The position numbers and the translations under genes are program-made. The notes beneath the pieces were generated by a model, which was not told the origin of the DNA, did no database searches, and saw only the letters and a program-made list of their open reading frames with translations. A DNA stretch of 50,868 nucleotides from Archangium violaceum Cb vi76. GTDB taxonomy: Bacteria; Myxococcota; Myxococcia; Myxococcales; Myxococcaceae. The stretch lies in contig NZ_JPMI01000273.1 in assembly GCF_000733295.1 (NCBI RefSeq), positions 1 through 50,868 on the forward strand, written 5' to 3'. How positions within the stretch are numbered: position 1 is the first letter of the stretch; the number at the start of each line of letters is the position of its first letter. Shown here one piece after another: positions 1-7,246 of the stretch.

Positions 1-1
1 G

Positions 2-1654
2 CCGGGGCTGTTCACCAGCCCCCGCCCCCACCGCCTGACGCCAGCCTTCTTCACCCCGGCGCGCCCACCCGGGCCCGTGGACGACTCCATCCGCACGGCC
101 ATGCCACCCGGGGACGCCCCCGCGCTCGACGAGGAAGACGACCCGGAGGACGACGTCGACGAGCAGGCGCCAGGTGCCCCGGCCCTGACGGCGGACGCCC
201 CCGGGGGCGAGTCCGGCTCGCGGGTACGCCGCCCGGTGCGAGAAGAGGACGAGCCGCTGGAGGACGGAGTGGAGGGCCTCGTGGGCTGGAGGGATGGCGT
301 GGGAGACGGGAGCCCCTGGCCGGTGCCCTTCAGCATGGACCATTTCCAGGGCCTGCTGGTGCAGGTGGGCGTGTCCCCCGAGGTGTTGCCGGAAGATGGG
401 AGCACCCTGTCGCCCCAGCAGGCAGTGCAACTGCTGGCCCACCTGCTGGAGGCGGAGGCGGGGCTGGGGGAGTTTCCCCGTCAGCGCATGGCGGCGCACC
501 TGCTGCTGGAGGTGGCTACGGGCGCGGGGCCGGTGACGCGTGGGGAGTTGCACGCGCGCATGGACCGCTTCCACCGGCTGCGGGTGGTGCGCCCGGACGG
601 CTACCTGGTGCGGGCGGTGACGGGCGAGGCGGTGCAGCGGGCCGGCGAGGTGCGGCTGGCCGAGGACGGCACGCTGCGCGCGGGCCGCTACGAGGTGGGC
701 CCCTTCTACGCGGTGGAGGCGGGGCAGCTGTGGCCGGTGGACACGGGGCTGGAGGTGCCTCGGGGTGCGAAGCCCCTGGGCCCCTACGTGCCGGATGACG
801 GCGTGGTGGTACCGGCGTTGGAGGGAGCGGGGCTGGCGCTGGGGGACACTCTGGAGGGGTTGAGCCGACTCGTCTTCCATCCGGGTGAGAGCCTGGAGGG
901 CCTGACGCGGCTTCCGGGAGCGGTGCGCGTGCTCTTGCAGAATGCCCCCGAGTATTGGGAGGCCTTCCGCCACAAGCCCCGGGGTGAGCGGGTGCGCGAG
1001 GTGTCACGGCTGATGGCCAACGTGCTGCTGTCGGTGGGGAGCTCAGGGGCGGGAGCGGTGAAGGCGGTGACGTGGGGCGAGAAGCTGGGCCGGCTGTCAG
1101 TGCCGCTGCTGACGCTGACGAAGAGAGGCGAGCTGGTGCTGGGGCTGGTGGCGGTGCCCGGGCGGGCCGTGGCGGTGGCGGGCCAGGGGCTGAGCGTCGC
1201 CTGGGGTCTGCACCTGGCCAAGGTGGGTTCGGGCCAAGGTGGTGGCTGGGTGCCACCGGTGGGTGGACCGGGGCAGTGGGTGCCCAAGAACGAGCGGATG
1301 TCACCGCGCTCACGTGCCTTCCAGCACAAGGTGACGAAGGCCCCGGCGGGCTGGGTATACCGGGTGTGGCACAACGGCGAGAAGGCCGACTTCGATGGTT
1401 TCGACCTGGACCAGCGCCTCCTGCAGGAGACCAAGGGCCTGGGCTACGACAAGCACTTCGATGCGGACCTCAAGGCAAGGAAGTACTTCAAGGGGGCCGA
1501 TAGGCTCGTCAGCCAGGCCAGGCGGCAGAGCCGGGTGGCCAACGGCATTCCCATCCGTTGGCATGTCGCGGAACCCAGGATGGTGGATGTCCTCAAGGGG
1601 TTGTTTCAGAAGGAAAGCATCAGGGGCATTGACGTGGTCTACACGCCGCCGTAA
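2..1654 (+). CDS. SitA5-like polymorphic toxin, Tox-REase-5 C-terminus (5' partial)
   Basis: The frame is open from base 2 with no stop upstream, so the true N-terminus, where a SitA lipoprotein signal would lie, is outside the window. A GTG at 77 is only an internal candidate start. The visible part has an acidic Pro/Ala-rich linker (EEDDPEDDVDE), a long Val/Leu/Gly-rich middle, and a C-terminal domain of about 130 residues starting near PKNERMSPRSRAFQHK. That tip has a PD-(D/E)xK-like core: D in DFDGFD followed by ETK in LLQETKGLGYD. This suits the Tox-REase-5 nuclease family. In myxobacteria such proteins are SitA-type toxins passed between cells by outer-membrane exchange; that role is family knowledge, not seen here. 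An Imm52-like immunity gene begins 9 nt after the stop and supports the call. The SitA5 label is from recognition of architecture and has not been searched. Confidence 0.8.
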   Translation, partial: PGLFTSPRPHRLTPAFFTPARPPGPVDDSIRTAMPPGDAPALDEEDDPEDDVDEQAPGAPALTADAPGGESGSRVRRPVREEDEPLEDGVEGLVGWRDGVGDGSPWPVPFSMDHFQGLLVQVGVSPEVLPEDGSTLSPQQAVQLLAHLLEAEAGLGEFPRQRMAAHLLLEVATGAGPVTRGELHARMDRFHRLRVVRPDGYLVRAVTGEAVQRAGEVRLAEDGTLRAGRYEVGPFYAVEAGQLWPVDTGLEVPRGAKPLGPYVPDDGVVVPALEGAGLALGDTLEGLSRLVFHPGESLEGLTRLPGAVRVLLQNAPEYWEAFRHKPRGERVREVSRLMANVLLSVGSSGAGAVKAVTWGEKLGRLSVPLLTLTKRGELVLGLVAVPGRAVAVAGQGLSVAWGLHLAKVGSGQGGGWVPPVGGPGQWVPKNERMSPRSRAFQHKVTKAPAGWVYRVWHNGEKADFDGFDLDQRLLQETKGLGYDKHFDADLKARKYFKGADRLVSQARRQSRVANGIPIRWHVAEPRMVDVLKGLFQKESIRGIDVVYTPP

Positions 1655-1663
1655 CCCTCGGGC

Positions 1664-2380
1664 ATGTCTCGGACGATGGATACCTACGACGCTGCTGTCT
1701 ATTGGGGATGCCGGGTGGAGTCCGCCGAGGTGTGTGCCCGACGGGCGGAGACTTTCTTCCGCCTCCTCTCGGAGTGCGATCCCATCTACACCCGCTGGTT
1801 CGAAAAAGCGGACTCGCGCAAGAAGGCGCTCCAGCTTCGGTTCGAGCCCACCGCCGAAACATTCACGCGCTTCTTCAAGAAGAGGGGATACAGGCTCGGA
1901 AATGTCGGCTTCACGCTTGGAGCCTGGACGGGGCATGAAGAGGATGAGCGTGGTGGCGCGGTCAGGTTCACCTGTGGTGATGACGCCGTAGGAGCCTTGA
2001 ACAATTGTTTGCTCGACCTGCCCAGGGAGGAGCCGGGCTCGGAGCGAGTGCTCACCGTGCCTGTATTGGCCAGGCTCCTCCGCGCCATGGTGCTGGCCTG
2101 GGAGCCTGACTGTGGTGTTGTCTTCTCGGACGCCTATCAGCGGGTTCGAGAGCATCCCGTGGGCCAGCCCTACACGGGTTGGCTGATGTACTTCTCACAT
2201 CGCATGGGCGAGATGCCGCCCCTGCCCGAGCCCGTGCGCGTCGAGCCGGTGGAGGACCAGGGCTCTCTCGTCATCCTCACGCCGGAACGCTTCAACGGAC
2301 ACGAGCCGGCTCACGCCGCCCTGGCCGACCACGTGCGTGCGTTGCTGGACGGTGCTGGGCTACTCAAGAGCCTCTTCTGA
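1664..2380 (+). CDS. Imm52-family immunity protein
   Basis: This 238-residue soluble protein has no signal peptide and starts 9 nt after the toxin stop. Its N-terminal block, YWG.R followed by E.CA.R...FF..L and DP.Y.RWFE, fits what I recall of Imm52, a family found beside Tox-REase-5 toxins. The role is inferred: binding and blocking the nuclease tip of the upstream toxin in the cytoplasm. The two genes are probably co-transcribed. The C-terminus LTPERF..HEPAHAALADHVRALLDGAGLL is followed directly, in the same frame after the TGA, by a second homologous tail (see 2381-2512). The upstream base composition is slightly less GC-rich than in the flanking kinase genes, as is common for exchangeable immunity genes. 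Confidence 0.8.
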   Translation: MSRTMDTYDAAVYWGCRVESAEVCARRAETFFRLLSECDPIYTRWFEKADSRKKALQLRFEPTAETFTRFFKKRGYRLGNVGFTLGAWTGHEEDERGGAVRFTCGDDAVGALNNCLLDLPREEPGSERVLTVPVLARLLRAMVLAWEPDCGVVFSDAYQRVREHPVGQPYTGWLMYFSHRMGEMPPLPEPVRVEPVEDQGSLVILTPERFNGHEPAHAALADHVRALLDGAGLLKSLF

Positions 2381-2512
2381 GCCGACCTCCTCCCTCCAGA
2401 GCGCCTCACCGCCTCCAACCCCGAGCACCTCGCCCTGGGCCGGCGTGTCCAGGAGGAGCTGCGCGCGAAGGGCCTGCTCGAGCCGGTTGTTTCCAGGCGG
2501 CCGGCCACCTGA
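2381..2512 (+). pseudogene. Relic 3' end of a second Imm52 gene
   Basis: Reading on in the same frame directly after the immunity-gene TGA gives 43 codons and then TGA. They contain PPERLTASNPEHLALGRRVQ followed by EELRAKGLLEPVV. This aligns without gaps with the C-terminus of the gene just upstream (TPERFNGHEPAHAALADHVR, then ALLDGAGLLKSLF). It is a second, diverged copy of the family's C-terminal helix and has no start or body of its own. The simplest reading is that the present immunity gene replaced an older one by recombination and left its last codons behind. Readthrough of the TGA is not needed to explain it, because the segment repeats the tail rather than continuing it. Confidence 0.7.
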
Positions 2513-2686
2513 GAGGGCTGCCCGTTTCGTGGCCCCATTCGTCCATCAGGCAACGCTGGAGGACGAGCGGGCTTCTCCGGCGCGGTTGCCATCCTTGACC
2601 CCGTGCCCATCTTGCGGGACTGCGGTCACATCATGCGACACCGGGTGCCGCGGGCTCCATCCGTTCGTGCTGTGCGGGTGGATGAA

Positions 2687-3778
2687 ATGGAGACGGGTGT
2701 GTCCGAGCAGTCGGCACAGGAGGGCATCCTCGACTTCCTCGCCGTGCCCGTGCTGCGGGTAGAGGAGGGGACGGGCCAGGTGTTGTCCGCCAACGCGGCG
2801 GCACGAGCACTCCCCTTTTCCCTCGAGGCTCCCGCCCCTGGCTCCGTCCTGGACGAGACGGGCGCGCCCCTGCCTCCCGAGCGGTTCCCGGTACGGCGGG
2901 CCGCTCGGGGCGAGCCCCTGGAGGGCGCGCTCTTCCGCTGGAAGACGCCCCAGGGCGACAGGTTCCTCGTGGTGCACTCGCGCCTGGATCGCTCGCGCTC
3001 ACCGGCCGTGGCGACCGTGTCCTTCCAGGACGTGACGCAGTGGCGCCGGGCCGAGGAGGATCTCCTCCGGGCGCTCGGGGCGCGCGACACCTTCCTGTCC
3101 GTGGCCTCGCACGAGCTCAAGTCCCCCCTCACCGCCATCCAGCTCGTCCTGGAGCGGCTGCAGCGGGGCGCCCGCCGCGACGTGGGCTTCTCCGGCGCCC
3201 AGGTGGCCGAGCGGCTCGAGCCCGCCTTGCGCCAGGTGCGCCGGTTGGGCGTGCTGGTGCAGAACCTGCTCGACGTGAGCCGGGCCCGCAACAACCGCTT
3301 CGACCTGGAGCGTGAGCGCTTCGAGCTGGGCTCCCTCGTTCGCGAGGTGTGCGAGCACTTCACCGAGCAGGCGCGGCAGGCGGGTTCGGCGCTGACCCTG
3401 GAGGATTGTCCCCAGGTCCAGGTCCATTGGGACCGGATGCGGGTGGAGCAGGCGCTCACCAACCTCGTCACCAACGCCATCAAATATGGCGCGGGCGGGC
3501 CCATCTCGGTCCGGGCCGAGCTGCGCGGCGGCGTGGTGTCGCTCCAGGTGGCGGACCGGGGCGTCGGCGTGGCCCCGGAAGACCGCGAGCGCATCTTCAA
3601 ACCGTTCGAGCGCTCCTCCTCGGGCCACCGCGTGGTGAGCCTGGGGCTCGGCCTGTACATCGTCCGGGAAATCGCCCGTGCCCATGGGGGCTCGGTGGAG
3701 TTGACGGCGCGCGACGGCGGAGGCTCCTGCTTCACGCTGCGCCTGCCCACGGAGGCGGCAGAGGAGGGGTATGAGTGA
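2687..3778 (+). CDS. PAS sensor histidine kinase
   Basis: Cytoplasmic histidine kinase of about 363 residues. A short PAS-like sensor (about residues 15-125) is followed by a HisKA domain with the H-box SVASHELKSPLTA (His142), an N-box NLVTNAIKYG (about 260), a G1 box DRGVGV, an F-box IFKPFERS and a G2 box GLGLYIVREI. There is no membrane segment. I chose ATG 2687, preceded by GGGTGGATG; GTG 2699 with a GGAG 6 nt upstream is an alternative, and the frame is open back to 2603. Its stop overlaps the start of the KaiC-like gene by 8 nt, and the receiver gene follows with another overlap. This predicts one three-gene signalling operon in which the kinase probably phosphorylates the receiver. Confidence 0.9.
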   Translation: METGVSEQSAQEGILDFLAVPVLRVEEGTGQVLSANAAARALPFSLEAPAPGSVLDETGAPLPPERFPVRRAARGEPLEGALFRWKTPQGDRFLVVHSRLDRSRSPAVATVSFQDVTQWRRAEEDLLRALGARDTFLSVASHELKSPLTAIQLVLERLQRGARRDVGFSGAQVAERLEPALRQVRRLGVLVQNLLDVSRARNNRFDLERERFELGSLVREVCEHFTEQARQAGSALTLEDCPQVQVHWDRMRVEQALTNLVTNAIKYGAGGPISVRAELRGGVVSLQVADRGVGVAPEDRERIFKPFERSSSGHRVVSLGLGLYIVREIARAHGGSVELTARDGGGSCFTLRLPTEAAEEGYE

Positions 3779-5351
3779 GTCCGAGACAGAGGGCACAGAC
3801 AAGGCGGCGCGGGACCCCCGCATCCAGAGCGGCATTCCGAGGCTGGACTTCATCCTCAAGGGAGGGCTCAAGCTCGGCGGCATCTACGCCCTGATGGGGC
3901 CTCCGGGCAGCGGGAAGACGATCCTCGCCAACCAGTTGTGTTGCAACCACATCCAGAAGCAGGAGGGGCGCTGCGTCTACATGACGTTGCTCATCGAGTC
4001 GCACGCGAAGATGCTCTCGCACCTCTCCACGCTGAGCTTCTTCAAGCCGGAGTTCATCCCCGAGCGGCTCTACTACATCAGCGGCTACCAGCAGGTGCGT
4101 GAGGGGGGCTTCAGCGGGCTGATGGAGCTCATCCGCCGCACGCTGCGTGACCGCCAGGCGACCTTCTTCGTCATCGACGGCATGGAGAGCGCGGAGCAGT
4201 TCTCCACCTCGCCCCAGGCCTACCGGGAGTTCGTGCACGGCCTGCAGGCCTTCACCAACCTGCTGGGCTGCACCACGCTGCTGGTCTCCAACGTGCGCGA
4301 GCGCACCCACGTGGAGAACGCCGTGGTGGACGGCGTCATCGAGCTGTCCGACAAGCTCGTGGGCCCGCGGGCGGTGCGCGAGCTGACGGTGCACAAGTTC
4401 CGTGGCAGCGACTACCTCCGGGGCCGCCACGAGGTGGAGATCACCGGCGATGGCCTGGCCATCCACCCGCGCACGGAGATCCAGTTCGCCAGACCGCCCG
4501 AGCAGGCGCACGAGCAGCGCATCCGCATGGGCTTCGGCCTGAAGCGGCTGGACGAGATGCTGGACGGGGGGCTGCCCTCGGGCTCCACCACCGCGTTGAT
4601 CGGCGCGCCGGGCACGGGCAAGACGCTGTTGGGGCTCTGCTTCCTGGTGGAGGGCGCCCGCCAGGGTCAGCATGGCACCTACTTCGGGTTCTACGAGCCG
4701 CCCCCCCGCCTCATCGAGAAGGCCGAGGACGTGGGCCTGCCCCTGAATCGGTACGTAAAGGACGGCCGCATCGAGCTGGTCTGGCAGCCCCCGCTGGAGC
4801 ACTTCATGGACTCGCTGGCCGAGCAGTTGCTGGAGAAGCTGCGGGCCGAGGACAAGAAGGAGCGCCGGCGCCTGTTCATCGACGGGGCCGAGGGCTTCCG
4901 GGCGGCGGCGGTGTACCCGGACCGCGTTCCCCGCTTCCTCTCGGCGCTCACCAACCAGCTGCGCATGCAGGACGTGACCACCGTCATGACGGACGAGCTG
5001 GAGCTCTTCCAGCCCGAGCTGAACCTGCCCACCCCGGAGCTCGCCAACGTGGTGGAGTCCGTCCTGCTGCTGCGCTATGTGGAGCTGCGCTCGCAAATCT
5101 ACCGGCTGCTCTCCATCATGAAGATGCGCGAGAGCCGCTACGACACCTCGCTGCGCGAGTTCCGCATCTCCCGCGAGGGCATCGACGTGGCCGACTCCTT
5201 CGAGAGCGCGGAGGCCATCCTCAGCGGCCACGGGCGCATCCGCAACGGGGGGAAGAAGAAGACGAAGGCGGAGAAGCCCAGGAAGAAGAAGCCGGGGGTG
5301 CTCAAGAAGATGCTCGGGCGGGGCGGCCGGGGCGGCGGGAGGGAACGATGA
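3771..5351 (+). CDS. Double-domain KaiC-like ATPase
   Basis: RecA-fold ATPase with two tandem KaiC domains. The Walker A motifs are GPPGSGKT (43-50) and GAPGTGKT (278-285). The second domain ends with LLLRYVELRSQIYRLLSIMK, close to the matching segment of cyanobacterial KaiC. By my alignment from memory, the residues in place of the KaiC autophosphorylation pair Ser431/Thr432 are Ala-Asn, and each domain keeps only one of the paired catalytic glutamates. It is therefore unlikely to be a phosphorylation clock. A very basic tail (KKKTKAEKPRKKKPG, then Gly/Arg) could bind nucleic acid or membrane. It overlaps the upstream kinase by 8 nt and the downstream receiver by 4 nt (ATGA). Similar kinase-KaiC-receiver sets occur in other bacteria. 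Its role here is probably as a signalling adaptor, which is inference. Confidence 0.9.
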   Translation: MSESETEGTDKAARDPRIQSGIPRLDFILKGGLKLGGIYALMGPPGSGKTILANQLCCNHIQKQEGRCVYMTLLIESHAKMLSHLSTLSFFKPEFIPERLYYISGYQQVREGGFSGLMELIRRTLRDRQATFFVIDGMESAEQFSTSPQAYREFVHGLQAFTNLLGCTTLLVSNVRERTHVENAVVDGVIELSDKLVGPRAVRELTVHKFRGSDYLRGRHEVEITGDGLAIHPRTEIQFARPPEQAHEQRIRMGFGLKRLDEMLDGGLPSGSTTALIGAPGTGKTLLGLCFLVEGARQGQHGTYFGFYEPPPRLIEKAEDVGLPLNRYVKDGRIELVWQPPLEHFMDSLAEQLLEKLRAEDKKERRRLFIDGAEGFRAAAVYPDRVPRFLSALTNQLRMQDVTTVMTDELELFQPELNLPTPELANVVESVLLLRYVELRSQIYRLLSIMKMRESRYDTSLREFRISREGIDVADSFESAEAILSGHGRIRNGGKKKTKAEKPRKKKPGVLKKMLGRGGRGGGRER

Positions 5352-5713
5352 GGACCATCCTGGTCGTCGAGGACGAGTTCGACGTGCAGCAGGTCGTGGC
5401 GGACGTGCTGCGGGACGAGGGCTACGAGGTGGCCGTCTGCGGCAATGGCCGGGATGCCCTGCAGAGCCTGCGCGTGCACCGCCCGGACGTCGTGGTGATG
5501 GACGTGATGATGCCCATCCTCTCCGGCATGCAGGCGCTCGAGGAGATGCGCAAGACGCCCGGCCTGGACGGGGTGCCCGTCATCCTCATGAGCGAGACCG
5601 CACCGAGAGCCTCGGCGCCTCGCCACTGGCAGGCCTTCCTGAAGAAGCCCTTCCGGCTGGAGCAGTTGCTGGACGCGGTGGCCCGGGTCTCCGGTGTGGC
5701 GGGCAGGGCCTGA
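5348..5713 (+). CDS. Single-domain response regulator
   Basis: A stand-alone receiver of 121 residues with no output domain. The acidic pair is Glu8/Asp9 (VVEDEFD), the phospho-acceptor is Asp52 (VVVMDVMMP), the Ser/Thr switch is in LMSET, and the conserved lysine is Lys100 (FLKKPF). Its start overlaps the stop of the KaiC-like gene (ATGA), so translation is coupled and the operon kinase-KaiC-receiver is clear. It probably receives phosphate from the kinase at 2687 and passes the signal by protein contact, like CheY-type regulators. The stop lies 3 nt from the convergent phospholipase-D-like gene. Confidence 0.92.
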   Translation: MRTILVVEDEFDVQQVVADVLRDEGYEVAVCGNGRDALQSLRVHRPDVVVMDVMMPILSGMQALEEMRKTPGLDGVPVILMSETAPRASAPRHWQAFLKKPFRLEQLLDAVARVSGVAGRA

Positions 5714-5716
5714 GCG

Positions 5717-6913
5717 TCAGCCCCGGTGGCGCATGCGCCGCGAGCCGATGAAGCTGGCGACGTGCTCGGCGAAGCGCGCCACCGCCAGCCCCACCACGTC
5801 CAGCAGCCAGCGCTGGAGGCCCGAGCGCGCGCAGTCCCCCAGGGTCACCGGCTTCGCCCGGCCCAGGTGCTGCCGCACCCAGCGGGTGGCCTGCCCGGCC
5901 GCGCCCGCGTCCTCCACCTCCACCAGCGTCTCCAGGTTCACCAGTGAGAGCGGATCCAGGTTGAAGCTGCCCACCAGCAGGCGGTGGTCGTCCACCACCG
6001 CGGCCTTGGCGTGCAGGGTGGTCTCCGTCCACTCGTGGATGTGCACGCCTCCGCGCAGCAGGGTGCGGTACAGGCGCATGGTGGCCGCGCGGGCGAAGGG
6101 GACGTCGCTGCGGCCGGCCAGCAGCAGGTGGACAGCCACGCCTCGTTTCGCCGCGCGGGTGAGGGCGCGCACGAAGCCCCGGTCCGGCAGGAAGTACGCG
6201 TGGGCCAGCACCACCTCGTGCCGGGCCTGCTTCAGCGCCTCCAGGTAGCGCGCGCGCAGGCGCCCACCGCCGCCGAAGCCGGACAGGAGGATGCGCACCG
6301 GGCCCGCCTCCAGCGCGGATGCTCCCGCGGTGAGCCGTGCCCCCAACTGCGCGCAGATGCTGCCCCGCAGCTCCAGCGCCAGGTCCGCCCACCCCGGCCT
6401 GCCTTCCGCCGCGGCGTAGTGGTCCCCGATGTTGATGCCACCGAGGAAGGCCACCGTGTCATCCACGAGCAGGATTTTGCGGTGGTTGCGCCAGAGGCGG
6501 CCCATCAGGAGCACGGAGGTGAGGGGGTTGTGGACGCGCACCTGGATGCCGGCCGGACGCAGCCTGTCCGCCAGCGCGCGGCTCCCGCCGATGGAGCCCC
6601 AGCCATCGACGATGACCTTCACCTCCACGCCCCGGCGGGCGGCGGCGATGAGGGCCTCGACGAAGCGGGCGCCCACGCCCTCGTGCTCGAAGGCATAGAC
6701 CTCCAGGTGGACGCGCCGGGTGGCCGAGTCGATGGCCGCGAGCATGCGCGGGTAGGCCTCGGCGCCCCCGTCGAGCAGCGTGATGCGTTGCCCGTGCGTC
6801 TCCGCGGACAACCCCTGTTCAGACTGCTCCGCCCCGGATGCGCCCTCCCTCTCCCTCCGGGAGAGGGTCGGGGTGAGGGTATCTCGTGCCGGGGAGTCCA
6901 TCCGTGTGGCCAT
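5717..6913 (-). CDS. Phospholipase D-like / cardiolipin synthase-type protein
   Basis: PLD-superfamily protein of 398 residues with two HKD motifs: His144-Lys146-Asp151 (NHRKILLVDD, then GGINIGD) and His301-Lys303-Asp308 (LHAKAAVVDD, then GSFNLDPLS). Both active-site halves are intact, so it is probably a phosphatidyl transferase or hydrolase acting on phospholipids. It lacks the N-terminal membrane helices of classical cardiolipin synthase A, which makes it more like ClsB/ClsC-type enzymes. Residues about 12-24 (LTPTLSRREREG) are encoded by a palindromic repeat that recurs at 36375-36408, so the annotated N-terminus may be partly inserted DNA and translation may start later. A small lipoprotein gene lies 3 nt upstream on the same strand. 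Confidence 0.85.
   Translation of the reverse strand: MATRMDSPARDTLTPTLSRREREGASGAEQSEQGLSAETHGQRITLLDGGAEAYPRMLAAIDSATRRVHLEVYAFEHEGVGARFVEALIAAARRGVEVKVIVDGWGSIGGSRALADRLRPAGIQVRVHNPLTSVLLMGRLWRNHRKILLVDDTVAFLGGINIGDHYAAAEGRPGWADLALELRGSICAQLGARLTAGASALEAGPVRILLSGFGGGGRLRARYLEALKQARHEVVLAHAYFLPDRGFVRALTRAAKRGVAVHLLLAGRSDVPFARAATMRLYRTLLRGGVHIHEWTETTLHAKAAVVDDHRLLVGSFNLDPLSLVNLETLVEVEDAGAAGQATRWVRQHLGRAKPVTLGDCARSGLQRWLLDVVGLAVARFAEHVASFIGSRRMRHRG
6847..6880 (+). repeat. Palindromic repeat copy 1 (inside PLD-like CDS)
   Basis: This 34-base element has a CCCTCTCCC / GGGAGAGGG inverted repeat followed by CGGGGTGAGGG. It matches 36375-36408 at 31 of 34 positions in the same orientation. It lies in the 5' coding end of the phospholipase-D-like gene and is translated there as LTPTLSRREREG. 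It resembles dispersed REP-like palindromes of high-GC bacteria. Confidence 0.75.
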
Positions 6914-6916
6914 GCG

Positions 6917-7117
6917 TCAGTCGTCGTGCTTGCGCGCGCCCTTGCCCTTGCCCTTGTGGCGGCACTGCTCGCCATCCCAGTACTGGCTGGGGTGGCAGTC
7001 GGGGCGGGACTTCATCTCGGACTTCTTGGTCCGGTGCACGTGATGGGTGTCGCGGATGAGGATGCAGCCGGGCAGCAGCATGAATACGGCGGGAAGGAGG
7101 AGGAGGGTCTTCTTCAT
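6917..7117 (-). CDS. Small lipoprotein
   Basis: A 66-residue protein with a type II signal peptide: MKKTLLLLPAVFMLLPGC, with lipobox Cys18. The mature part is short, basic and His-rich (HHVHRTKK, CHPSQYWDGEQCRHKGKGKG) with two further cysteines that could form a disulfide. I do not recognise a function; short proteins ending in this CHPSQYWDG-type block look like a myxobacterial lipoprotein family. It lies directly upstream of the phospholipase-D-like gene (3 nt gap) and diverges from the Ser/Thr kinase at 7247. The start is set by the signal peptide; longer frames upstream are shadows of the kinase gene. Confidence 0.8.
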   Translation of the reverse strand: MKKTLLLLPAVFMLLPGCILIRDTHHVHRTKKSEMKSRPDCHPSQYWDGEQCRHKGKGKGARKHDD

Positions 7118-7234
7118 GGCGCGCGCAGCGTAGCGGGTGCGTGATGTGGGTGGCTCTGCTCTCTCGTGAACAGGGATTTCTACCGCATGGCTGTCTGCAC
7201 TCCGGGCGTGTCGACGCCTCGCGGGCAAATCGCT

Positions 7235-7240
7235 AGCCTC
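7235..7240 (+). promoter_or_regulatory. Candidate -10 box (TAGCCT) of the Ser/Thr kinase gene
   Basis: TAGCCT, in the context CGCTAGCCTCGCG, with TCGACG 17 nt upstream as a weak -35. A start point about 7 nt downstream would fall at GTG 7247, suggesting a leaderless or nearly leaderless message. This is inference from spacing only. Confidence 0.35.
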
Positions 7241-7246
7241 GCGTGC

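Noticed and set aside
2378-2380. TGA of the immunity gene as a recoded or readthrough stop
   Set aside because: The sequence after it repeats the preceding tail instead of continuing the protein, and no Cys is expected there.
3732-5231. Long minus-strand frame over the KaiC-like gene
   Set aside because: Shadow of the double KaiC gene; no motif and His/Arg/Gln-rich composition.
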